64,000 nt of DNA from contig JAQFVV010000036.1 of NCBI GenBank assembly GCA_028023455.1, forward strand, positions 6,939,576 to 7,003,575. The letters are read 5' to 3'. Positions 1 to 11,200 of the stretch are shown here, piece after piece; the stretch's first letter is position 1, and every line of letters begins with the position of its first letter. The stretch is from Epiperipatus broadwayi (Eukaryota; Onychophora; Udeonychophora; Euonychophora; Peripatidae). Both the position numbers and the translations under genes were made by a program. Below the pieces are notes generated by a model, which was not told the origin of the DNA, made no database searches, and was given only the letters and a program-made list of their open reading frames with translations.

Positions 1-2480
1 CGCTGATCTAAACACAAATACCTATACATAAGTTAGTAGGACAAATATTTTACCGATCTAAGTAAAAATATAAATAATTTAGTAGGGCAAATATTTTACC
101 ATCTCCATTTTTTAAAATATATTTTGAAAAATACTTTACTGATCTAAGTACAAATACCTTTTTGAAATATTACAATATTTTTTGGATTTGTATGAAAAGT
201 TTTTAGAAGTTCTATATAACTAACATGTAAAAATATGTAATTTAGTATGTTAGAATATTTTAATATTCACAATTTATATCTGTATTTTGTATATATTGGA
301 AATATTTCAAAACGTTTGCATTTCAATTATGCGTGTGTGTATATATATTGTACCAATCGGAATAACGATCGAAATGAATGTGAAGATCGAATCTAACCGC
401 AAAAACAATATCTGCACTACAAGGGCGCCATCTAGGCATTTGAGCCTAGAAAAATTTATAAAGTAGGCAGATACGCGCTGTTAAGATTCCACTTTATTTA
501 AATATTCCGATCGTTAGCCCAAGTCACTAGCTCAGTGGAGACGCAGAGATAAAAATCTATATCTTAATTTATATTTTAAATATCAAAGAGTAAAAGCCAC
601 TGCCAGAAATTAACATATAAAAATATTTATTTACGCACATATAAAATAATATTTAAATTTTGAGGAATAAGTTTAACATTTTAGATTTTTATATTAACTT
701 TTAATTTTACATTTAACTAAGTTTCAATGAGTTTAATTATTATTTAGATAGTCAAGTATGAATAGACTACATAGATCTGCATTTGAAAAGAAAATATTCT
801 TCCCTGATTTAACCTTAGGCAACAAATTGCGCAACCAAATTGGCGCCAATCCATCTGATACATTCATGTATTCAATGTAGCATGATACAACAACACAAAA
901 TACTATATTGTCAGGAATGTACATCTGAACAATAAGTAAAAATAGAGAAGACATTGACTCTCCACCAACAGGAATGTGACATCTGTTGGCAAGTAGAACA
1001 ATAAACAAAAAACTCCATAGGAATGGACTGCGGTCTTCTGCCGACTTACAAACCCATCCATAGGCAAACAGAGGGTGTGTGGCGTATATCTATAATCCTG
1101 CCCGTAGCGGACCTCATACTACATCTACTAATTACACAAATATATCCAATCCATTGAACCAATTCAACTACGAAATGAATAACCTAAGATTACCCTCCCT
1201 TAATACAACTTTACAAAACTATATAGCCATTCACGCCCGACTTAATTTTAACATTTAAATACGTTCGCACAGATTTGTTTAAAAATGTTGGGTATAGATC
1301 GATTACATAGATTCCACGGTCAAAAACATTTCAAAATAAACATAAACGATCAAAATACAAAATTATTGATACCGACAATCGCAGAGGGAAACTTATAAGT
1401 AACCCAATAGTATTCACCATAAGATACTTGCGTTGTCACCAATAACTTAAAAGACATCCGAATAAATACATTTTAGATATTCACCGTAAGGTATCATTAT
1501 TTATCGAATGTCTATATATTTTGATCAAATATGAAAACCAAAATATAATTAACCGCAAACGAATCCATGCAAGCGTCTATAAACAACTTAAATTTCATAC
1601 ATTTAAATAATCTTTACAATAAGGAAAAAAAAATGGGAATGATGTTTATCAATCGGAAAACATATAAAATTAAACATTATTAATTTGATTTAAAAACTTA
1701 CAAAAGTCAGATAAGAGTCCGTTTTAACTTTTAAGTTGGCTTGTTTATCAATTTATAAAACTTGACGAAAGTTCTTAATTGATTTTAATAATTGTTCATT
1801 TCATATAGTTTATGGTATAAGAGTCCAGGTTCCCGTTGGCAATTCCCACGGCGTCTCCATTGGAAGAAAATGTTCTGGAGGTAGCATTAGCTGGTTCCAT
1901 TCTGGTATCACAGTCTTTTCATTTTATTTTTTTTAAAACAAACAAAAAAAATGAGAGAGAACGGCAAGTGCGTCTTACCGTTGTCATCAAATCAAGTTGG
2001 AAAAACTGACTGGAACTCAATATTTTTTCTTTTTATAGTCCTCCTATGGATTCCATGAACAAAAACGTCACTGTTCTATTTTTTCGTTATGGTCCGGGCC
2101 TTTATTTGCTTCCATTGGTCAAGCTAAAATCTCTTTCTTCTCTTATCTAACCTTTCATCTGACTTTTTAATTAAACAGCTTTTAGATAATTAATAAACAA
2201 TCATTTCCATTTACAGATTACAGGAATTAATTAATACCTGTTTTTATTTTAACTTACGTTATTTTTTTATTAAAATATTTTTATATTTCAATCTTGTATT
2301 TTTTTTATTAAAAAAAATACGTTCAAATACTTTTTTTTTTTTTTGTTTATGAAAAAAATATTTTTAAAGTTTAGCATCTGTGCGAATATATACGTTTAAC
2401 AATATTTTAATTTTAGCATTTAGTTTTTTACTTTTATTTGCGAACTTTTATTAAGTTTTTATTTTAAATTAATGTAACGA
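1..2480. other. AT-rich flank, no gene recognised
   Basis: No coding exon or transposon is recognised here. The first ~160 bases hold degenerate copies of a ~50-base unit beginning GATCTAAGTA and ending AAATATTTTACC. An open frame of 91 codons lies on the minus strand at 733-1008; it is hydrophobic at its N-terminus and matches no family I know, and nothing around it suggests splicing, so it is not called as a gene. A slightly less AT-rich patch at 370-560 includes GCGCCATCT. Confidence 0.5.
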
Positions 2481-2529
2481 CATATTTATATATCGTTACA
2501 ATATATATTGGTTATTTCTTTTCCATGTG

Positions 2530-4085
2530 TTAAGTATAATGGTTTCTGCTATTCCAGAATCTAGATCCTATCACTATGACTTGTAACAGTCTGATTACAA
2601 CTCAGTAGAGATGGGAAATTCTGAAATGGGATTTTCAAGCATGGATGAGGACTAAAATAGTAGCAGTGATGAGTTATTGAATATGAGGATAGCATTGAGC
2701 TATGGGAGAAAATAGATATAAAAAATATCCCTCGATCACTTCCAAGGTTTTCCTTCAATGAGAAATCAGACCTAACTATTGTTATGAAGTCCAGATGCCA
2801 AAACTTTACAATTCTTCAAAAAAAATTTCGATGATACATTATTCCAAAAGATTGCTGAGTAATGCCATAGCAAAGATATAGGCATAAGTAAGTCTCTACA
2901 TCACAGTTTGAAACCGAAATGCGGAGGAGTTGAGGCTGGTTTTTTAAGTGTTGGTGTTAGAAGGTGTCATCAAAACGCTGCGTCAGTTATGGTCTTGGTC
3001 AACAAGAAAGATTATTCACATACTCATTGTTTCTCAATTCATGACAAGTACTAAGTATTTTTTGCTTATGCAGTACTTGTATTTTGCTGATGATTAAGTG
3101 AACCTGTGAAGCATTTGAGAGAAAAATTTAGTGCTGTATATATTCCAGAAGAGATGGTGATTGAAAGTTTGATGCTCTACAAAGAAAGTTTGGCCTAGAA
3201 AACATATAATGCTAAGAGAACCCATTTTGAGAAAATTTTCTCTGTCCTTTGTATACTGGAGTTGAAATAGTATACAAACAAAAGTATACCACTTTACCCG
3301 TTAGCACAAAGTGTTCTTTCATTTGATGGATGGTTATTAGGGTAAAGAATACTGTCACTATGGATAATTGGTACATGTCACCTGATGTTGCAGAAATACT
3401 TATAAAAAATAAAAGATATTTATAGCATTATCAATAAAAGAAAAAAGTCTACCAGAAGAGTTTAGAATGAGTAAACTGAAAAAAAGGCACTATCCAATCT
3501 TTTCAGCATGGAAAAATAATGGCCTTAAATGGCAGAGAGAGAAAAAGTTTGCCTAACGAGTACGATTTATGACATATCCACAAGAATTGTAAAGAATAGA
3601 TGGAGAAAAAATGTGGAAAAAGTCACTGCAGTGCTTGATTATAATATGTATGGGTGGAATTGATCGCTGCGATCAAGAGTTGTCATACTACCAGATGACT
3701 AGGAACTGGCAAAAAAAATATTACAAAAAAACTATTTAGACATTTCATAGACAAATCTCTATGGAATCCATGCGACAAGTATTACGGTAGTAAAGTTTTC
3801 ATTGCAAACAATTGAGCCGATTATTGAAAAGTATGCTGTTCCTATTCCTACCTATAGTATAAAAAGAGTTAGTGCTATCACTTATCCACAATTCAGTGCC
3901 AAATATTTTGTCAGCCTTACTCTATCTAACCCCATCAAAAAAAAATATCTTCACGAAAGTGCAGAGTATACTGTTCAAGAAAAACTGACAGGGAAAAGGT
4001 AGGAAAGGGAACGAAGGTACTGGTCAAGGTTGCCTTTGTATTGACCAGTGCTTTGAAATTATCATACCAGGAAAAATTTCTGAAG
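2530..4085 (+). mobile_element. piggyBac (PGBD4-like) transposase relic
   Basis: Decayed DDD transposase read across several frames with many stops. Recognisable blocks in order: HLREKFSAVYIPEE followed by ESLMLYK and KTYNAKRTHF (about 3105-3230), TVTMDNWYMSPDVAEILI (about 3350-3405; DNW carries the second catalytic Asp in the family), GGIDRCDQELSYYQMTRNW then QKKYYKK (about 3650-3740; GGID carries the third Asp) and a C-terminal cysteine-rich end CLCIDQCFE (about 4030-4060). The Asp expected just before ESLMLYK is missing, so the first catalytic residue is lost. In life the enzyme excises and inserts its own element at TTAA; no inverted ends or TTAA target sites could be matched here. Clearly dead. 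Confidence 0.85.
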
Positions 4086-4514
4086 GTAATTATTGCTTTT
4101 TCTAATTGTTGAATTTTAGCTATTGATTAGTGCGTTGTCTGTTTTTGAACATCATTGATTATATATCAGAAAAATAGATAATTCATGTGATTTACTTCAA
4201 TTTCTATATATTTCATACCAATGGTTAAATGTTTTCTATTTTAGGGTTATTGGGAATCTTCAAAAATCTGCTGAAAAAGAATAAAAAACTTTTTTTAAAC
4301 ATGGCTTTTTAAAAGTCAATTATTTTTTTTATTGTAAATTTAGCACTCAAGGCGCATGTACTAAAGCTTTAGCTTTATATAAGTATTACGTGCTGACATT
4401 GTGCTTAATAAGAATTAATATTTATAAATAAGTGTTTTGTATAGATTTTAAATATATATATTATATATAAAGCTCGCAAATAAGCTCTTAACAAGCTTTG
4501 CAGAATATCCCCAA

Positions 4515-4552
4515 CCTCAGACCGGTTTCTGCTACTGGCATCATCAGTGAGG
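4515..4552 (-). ncRNA. Hammerhead ribozyme, type I, complete consensus
   Basis: Read on the minus strand: helix I strand CCTCA, conserved CTGATGA, stem II TGC with loop CAGTA and GCA, conserved GAA, stem III AC with loop CG and GT, cleavage base C, helix I return strand TGAGG. All five helix I pairs, three stem II pairs and two stem III pairs are Watson-Crick and every invariant core base is present. This is the minimal short-stem-III form known from Penelope-like elements and animal retrozymes. Self-cleavage would fall after the C of GTC (position 4520). Confidence 0.85.
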
Positions 4553-5042
4553 TGCTAGGATATTCAAGCATTAGATTAAAAATACCAGGACAAACCTAGC
4601 ACTTTATCTAATGTGCAACTATTAAGTAGAAAATCTGAAATTTTCAGGTATTCATGTCTTTCAATCCAGCTATCTAACTTAAATAACCATATGGGACTGA
4701 ACTAAGTTCAGATACACCATATATTAATAGCTTTAGCAATATAAAATCACCAAAGCCTTAATAGCAAAATATAAAATTACAAAAAAATCAAGTCAGATGT
4801 CATATAACCTAATTTAATTTATTTTTTGCTATTAAGGCTTTGGCGATTTTATATTACTAAAGCTATTAATATGTGGTGTATCTGAACTTGGTTCAGTCCC
4901 ATATGGCTATTTAAGTTAGATAGTTGGATTGGAAGACATATGGATGTCTGAAAATTTCAGATTTTCTACTTAATTGTTATATATTAGATAAAGTGCTGAG
5001 CTTGTCCTGGTATTTATAATCTAATGCTTGAATATCCTACCA

Positions 5043-5080
5043 CCTCACTGAGGATGTCAGTAGTAGAAACCGGTCTGGGG
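5043..5080 (+). ncRNA. Hammerhead ribozyme, type I, diverged copy
   Basis: Partner of the 4515-4552 motif in the opposite arm. Helix I CCTCA with TGGGG (one G-T pair), core CTGAGGA (allowed variable base at position 7), stem II TGT-loop-GTA (weakened to one A-T and two G-T pairs), GAA, AC-CG-GT, C. Core bases are kept but stem II is weaker, so activity is less certain. Confidence 0.6.
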
Positions 5081-5727
5081 ATATTCTGCAAAGCCTGTTA
5101 AGAGCTTATTTGTGAGCTCTATATATAACATTTGTAATACAAGCTTATTAAATGTAGGTCATGTGACATCTGATTTGATTTTTTTGCAGTCTTGCATGTT
5201 TTATGAATCAATTTTTCTACAACAAATTTTAATCAATTTACTAGATATATAATAGAATAGATTTTAATATGCATTTGTCTTTTTTTTAATGATATAAGTT
5301 TATTATAATTTAAAAACCAAAAGAAACCATTTTTTATACATTACCAAATATATACATAATGAAAAAATGAATGGTGTGATGGTTAATAATTGTAAACCTA
5401 CAAATAAAATTGCTAGAACAAAAATAATAAAATAGATTCACATATTTTTAAGTGCCCTTGCCAAAATTTGTGTAAATTTATAGTAAACTCAATATATCTG
5501 ATGAAAACATAGCATTAATAATTATTAAACTATTAATTATACAAGGATTAAAGCACCTAAGATTACATCTGTATGTACCGAATTATGAATTCCAATGCAT
5601 ATACAACCACATGTTCATTTTTCTTTTATTTTGAATATTTAACAGCTACCATGAACCAATTCTAAAACTAAATCAAGCATTCTAAGTATTAAATATAATA
5701 AAATAAATATCTAATATTTATTTATAG

Positions 5728-7437
5728 GGTAATCATCTGAAATCCGGACATGGCTACTTGATGGCGTTGATGCTATACAAAATCAATCAAATATAATGTT
5801 ACTGGGCCGCAACTCTTTTTTATATAACATGATTTTTTTTTGATTAAACAAATCTTTATTTCATTTATAACATGATTTCTTTTTTATTAAACAAATTTTT
5901 ATATTCATTTTCATTGTTTTTTTAACCTGACATTTTTCTTTATTCAACAAATTTTGGTAATTTAACTTTGTGTTTATTTTTCTGATTTTAAAACTTTTTA
6001 TTGTTTCACGACGAAAAAACTTGTTTTAACCCCGCCAAAAAAATATAATAAAATTATTTGGGACTTGTTTAGACTTTGTTCTACCTTTTTTTTTTTTTGC
6101 TTGACTAAATTGTTTTTCTTCTTATTAAATCAAAAGTAACTTTTGTGTTTTTGGAGGTTAAAAAATTGTTTTGAAACTCCCACTCCCACTCTCGGATAAA
6201 TAATTGTAACAAAAAGTCAATAATTTTTTTGTTTAAACAACTTTTTTTCACTTTTTACTTTTATTTATATTTGGTTTGAATTACCCTTTTTTTTTTTTTG
6301 GCTCCTACAATAAACAGCTTTTTTTTGGGGGGGGGGGGGTTCATACTTTGTTATTATTAACAAAAAGTAAACAAAAATAGTAATTTATTTGTTTTAACCC
6401 TGCTGAAAAAATATAATACAATTATTTGGGAATTGTTTCGAATTTTTTCTACCTTTTTTTTTTTTTTTTGGTTGATGAAATTGTTTTTTTCTTATTAAAT
6501 CAAAAGTAACTTTTGTGTTTTTGGGGGGTAAAAAATTGTTTTGAAACCTCCACCCCCACCCTCGCATAAATAATTGTAGCAAAAAGTCAATAATTTTTTT
6601 GTTTAAACAACTTTTTCTCACTTTTTACTTTTATTTATATTTCGTTTGAATTACTTTTTTTTTTTTGGCTTCTACAATAAACTGCTTTTTTGGGGGGTTT
6701 CATACTTTGTTATTATTAACAAAAAGTAAACAAAAATAGTAATTTATTTTAACCCTGCTGAAAAAAGATAATCCAAATACTTGTCAATTTCTAATGAAAT
6801 AAAAAAAAAAACACAAACTTTGGACTTTTTGAACTTATTTTTGTTTATTATTTTATTGCTGTAATAAAAACAGTCTGGTATTTGGGGGGACATTATGTGC
6901 CTGGAAAAAGGACACAATCTCACTTTCTGTACTCAGCAATTCTGAAAAGTTTAAAAATTGCACATTCTTCTCAGACATTTTATTGGTCTCGTATATTTTC
7001 CACGCTGAAACGTGACTTAGCGCGTGAGCTTTGTTGAAGCGTGTTCGAACATATCCTTTGCCAATTTTTTACATATTAACATTTTTTTAGGGAAGGGTGG
7101 GGACCATATGACAATTATTAGTAATTAACAACATTATTTAAATATAAATGACATTACTCTATTATGGAGATTTGAAAAGTTGTACCGACTTGCAATTAAA
7201 ACACCCTCAAGCGATACAGTAATCAGCTATGAATAGAACGAATACATGTAAATAGTTTCGAAGCACAAAACAGGTCGTAATATTTTTGTGCAATGTCATG
7301 TAAAGTGGCCTGCAATGGGTAATACAATATAAATGTTGTATTTAGCTATAAGGTTGGCTGCAGAAACAGCATTTTTATGTGTTTTGACACATAAACAATG
7401 CCATCAAGTAGCTGTGCCCGGATTTCAGATGATTACC
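5728..7437. mobile_element. 1.7-kb non-autonomous DNA transposon with 42-base inverted ends
   Basis: Left end GGTAATCATCTGAAATCCGG and then ACATGGCTACTTGATGGC; the right end is the inverted copy with about five mismatches over 42 bases (AAATCCGGGCACAGCTACTT in the middle). Flanks are ATTTATAG on the left and ATTTATAT on the right, seven of eight matching, consistent with an 8-base target duplication. The interior has no transposase; it is mostly T-rich low-complexity sequence and two tandem copies of a ~360-base unit. An 8-base duplication suggests hAT, P or Merlin type, but the ends do not decide between them. Confidence 0.7.
6028..6750. repeat. Two tandem copies of a ~360-base unit, third copy begins
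   Basis: Units start at AACCCCGCC (6028), AACCCTGCTG (6396) and AACCCTGCTG (6751), giving spacings of 368 and 355 bases. Each unit contains poly-T runs, GGGACTTGTTT or GGAATTGTTT, and CCCAC-rich stretches. They lie inside the 5728-7437 transposon. The 75-codon minus-strand open frame at 6394-6621 is a by-product of this repeat. Confidence 0.85.
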
Positions 7438-8149
7438 ATTTATATATTCATTACTTTACAATTGAATACATCCATTACATGTTTCAGTTAAAAAATGAGA
7501 TCCATCTCTCTGTCTGATGATTTTGACTAGTGTTTATATTACCAGCATCCTAAAAAGTCTTGCTTTCGAGGAAATGTCACAAAACGAAGACAACTGTTTT
7601 TTAAAAGCTTAGATAGTCACCAGAGATTTTGTTAGTAAAGTCAAATAAATCAATTATATACTATTTACCATTCTTTTCCCTAAAGTATATACTTGTTATC
7701 AAACACTTGAATAAATCTTGTAATAATGATTAAATTGTTTTATATTTTTTATCAAAATTTTTAAACTTTTTTCACTATATCACAAAGCAATCACATAAAT
7801 AATACTCATAGATTTAATGGAAAAAAGATAATTGGGTTTTAAAATTGACAGAATGGTCAAGGAATATAATTTTAAATATATATATATATTCACATTTTTT
7901 GTTTAAATTTTTCATTTATAAACAAATTATATTCTACGATTATTAAATAATAAAATATAAAAAGTAATTAAAATATTAATTAAAAAGAGAAGTAAATGAT
8001 TATTTTTTCCTTGTTTTTATGTTTTTAAAAAAATTCCAAATGCATCAAGCATGGGATAAAATATGGTCAAAGCAAAAATTTTTAATCCAAATATAAATTA
8101 TTTACATGCTTAACAATCATCAGAGCCTTGTAAAGCAAGTGGTTATGAT
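7438..8149. other. Probable 3' UTR and downstream flank of CHMP2B-like gene
   Basis: Follows the stop codon of the minus-strand gene. AT-rich, no recognisable repeat. No convincing minus-strand AATAAA was picked out, so the mRNA end is not placed. Confidence 0.35.
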
Positions 8150-8257
8150 TCAAGATCGTAACTGCGCTAGCATTTTTTCTAGTTCAGCATCAGAAGGCAC
8201 TTCGGAACTTGTTGATTCACCGATCTTCCCTCTATGGGCTGATGGGGCTTCAGCTAC
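8150..8257 (-). CDS. CHMP2B: CHMP2B-like exon 8 (residues 178-212, stop)
   Basis: Acceptor AACAACAG after a 77-base intron. Encodes VAEAPSAHRGKIGESTSS then EVPSDAELEKMLAQLRS and TGA at 8152-8150. The end carries the VPS4-binding leucine motif. Confidence 0.95.
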   Translation of the reverse strand, partial: VAEAPSAHRGKIGESTSSEVPSDAELEKMLAQLRS

Positions 8258-11200
8258 CTGTTGTTATAAAATGAAACATTAGTAAACTACTTAAAATGAA
8301 TGCTATTAAATGTTAATAAAATCAAGATGCCTACCTTTCCTAAAATATCAATACCAATCTCATCTAGTACTTGGGTTACAATAGCATCTGATTCTTCTTC
8401 ATCTCCAGACTCGTTTAAAATATCATCCAAGGTATCATTCACTGCGTAAAAATTATAATTTTATATATGTATTCCTATAATACACGTATGTACATAGACA
8501 TCTGTATATAAATAGCTACACTATAATGGCCATATAATTCCTAATATATATATATATTGTATGTGTATATATATATACTTAAGGGGGATATATATCTATA
8601 TATTCAATATGTATACAATTATATTGTTTTTACTTATATTGTAATAAAAATATATAATTCGAAAAGCAAAAATGTAACTGTCACAAAATATTCTCTGCTT
8701 TATATTGTGTGAGAAAGATTTAAAAAGAAAAACAATTCATTTCCATGTATTTACATAAAATTGGATAATATACTAATTGTGGAATATAAGATTTTATTAA
8801 TAATGCTAATAAAACGCAAAGCCAGCAGTTGCAATGGAATACAATTAGAAATGTAACAGAATTAATGGGAGGCAGGTCTCATAAAGGTCACATGTCTGTT
8901 AATAAAGATATGAAGAGAGAATATTGAAAATGCATAGCACATGCATACAGCATATAGCAGTTAACACATCAGGATAATGTATGTTACAGATTCATAGAAT
9001 GGCCTTGCTATATTATATGTAAACCATTGCGTAAGCAAATCAGAAGACTGCCTAGATGCAAAATCATTGCCACTGGATTACCAATCAATGCGAGACATAA
9101 CATTGGAATGGTTACCCAAATCCATTTCCAACATTGAAGAGATAACAGCACTAAGTTTGAAAATTATATATATATGCTATGACTTTTCAGATTGTTTGAC
9201 TTTAGCTACAGCTGTTAAGATGTTAGCAGAGATGAAGGAGTGGATAAGAGTCAAATAAAGAAAAGTACAATAGTCTTCTAGTCTCAACATAATATATAGC
9301 AGAATCCATCATTTTATACAAGGCAAGGAGAGAGCATCAGACCGAAGCAGTTTAAACAGGATAGATAACAACAACTCAACAATCATCTATGAAACAATAG
9401 CAGAACCATGAACTGTATGTACTTGTAATAATATTAATGTCAATATTAATGAGCAATGTTAAATAATAGTTGTGTATTATAGACGAATATTATATAATAG
9501 GAAACAATGCTAACATATCTACTTAGTAGGAGAATCCATATTATCCTATTTTACAGGCCTCTCCAATAAGTACACTTTTATACAAACCAACTCTCTATAA
9601 AAATATCTCATAGTTAATGCACATAGACAATGTTTCAGCATCTCTAACAATTTCTGAAAACACAAGCAATTGTCAACATCAAAAGTCTCGTGTAAAACCA
9701 CATTGTTCAATATGCTAGTTATAATAAGAATAGGCTACTAAACTCCAATAATAATGTACACCACAGCTTTCAGATATCAAATCCACAGGCTATTATGAGA
9801 ATTATTCTGGAACAAAAAAAAATTAAAAGCTGTAATATCACTTATCATAAAAAGAACTTTGGATACATGATTTGGAAATAACACAAAATTTGAATATGCA
9901 TATTTTGAAAATATTTAATTGCACCCCCCCCCCCCCACATACACACACAGAAAAAGAAATTCACCCTACATTTAAACAAAAGCTATATATAAAATTTAGC
10001 TCTGCTCCTTAAAACCAAATATTTTGACTTCTAAAAGTCAACATGGAAATTGCCCACTATTTTTTCAAAACAAAAAAAGAAGTTAAAGACATATGTTCCA
10101 TGTATTAAAATTAGTAACATTTTGTAGCCTAAATATTAGAACTGTTAATGAACAAATACAATAAAAAATTTTGAAGTTACATAAAAGAAATTATATAAAG
10201 TTTAAAGATTAATACCAAAGAAAGTTTGGTTTAGTGTATCAGCATTACATAAGACAAAAGTGAAGTAAAGGTTTGGATTGTACATATAGTTTATATAAAG
10301 ATGGGAGAGTATTAAACATTTATTGGAGTGAAGGATATCTGAATAAATTGTATCTAGATTGAGAGAAATTTAAAGAAAAAAAAATGACTTACAATTTTTT
10401 CACTTGGATTTTTAAAACAAAATTATAGAATATAAGTGAATTTAAAATATCATCAACACATTTTTTCTTTTCAAAACAGTTCATAATTTTCCATATATGT
10501 CAATGAATATATCAAACTTCTTTTTAAAACTTGTTTTTATATGACTATAATAAAAATAAAATACATCCAACGATTCGACTATTTTATATAGTCTTTTTCA
10601 AGGAACACTAAAAAATATGTATACCAACATTGATCCAGGTTGCTATTAATAATATTATAGATTTATATATAAAAGATAAAGAGGTCAAATTAAAAATAGG
10701 TTTTCAATTATATGAGATATTAGTGATTTGTTGTAGATTTCATTTTTAAATATGAGGATGATTTTTATAAACAAAAGAGTGTTTTTTTGGCAGGAGTATA
10801 TATGTATAATTTTGAAAAACTATTTTGATGGAAGTAAAAATAAATCAATTTTTTTATGTTAGATATGTTGATGATTATTTTATGGTTTTTAATGATAATA
10901 AAAGAAAGGCAGATAATTTTTTGAAATATATTAATAGTAAAGAGGAGAAAATTAAATTTACTATAGAAAAAGAAAATATTAATGTTATTGAATATATGGA
11001 TGTTAAATTTTTTTAAAAAATTGGTAATAATAATAATGTTATTATAGAAACTTCTGTATATAGAAAAAAAAGCATATTTTGGATTATTAAATAATTGGTT
11101 ATCAGATATTGATAATCATAGTAAAATAAATATTAACAATAAAATTCTTAGAGCAATTAAATTATAATCAAATAATAATTTGTTTAAGGGTGAGATTAAT

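Larger units (their letters stand above)
4471..5120. repeat. 650-base palindromic element with two hammerhead ribozyme motifs
   Basis: Near-symmetrical inverted repeat. The left arm starts AGCTCGCAAATAAGCTCTTA and the right arm ends TAAGAGCTTATTTGTGAGCT. The arms are roughly 300 bases each with a short centre near 4775-4830 (AAATCAAGTCAGATGTCATA and neighbours). Arms differ by scattered substitutions, so they have been diverging for some time. Each arm carries a hammerhead ribozyme motif, one on each strand, both placed near the outer ends and pointing outward from the centre. No open reading frame. Confidence 0.85.

Noticed and set aside
6394-6621. Minus-strand 75-codon lysine-rich frame
   Set aside because: Generated by the poly-T tract inside the 360-base tandem repeat; the neighbouring copy of the unit does not keep the frame.
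5728-7437. Tc1/mariner-type insertion at TA
   Set aside because: Extending the ends to TA breaks the inverted-repeat match on the right side, whereas the 8-base duplication ATTTATA[G/T] fits both sides.
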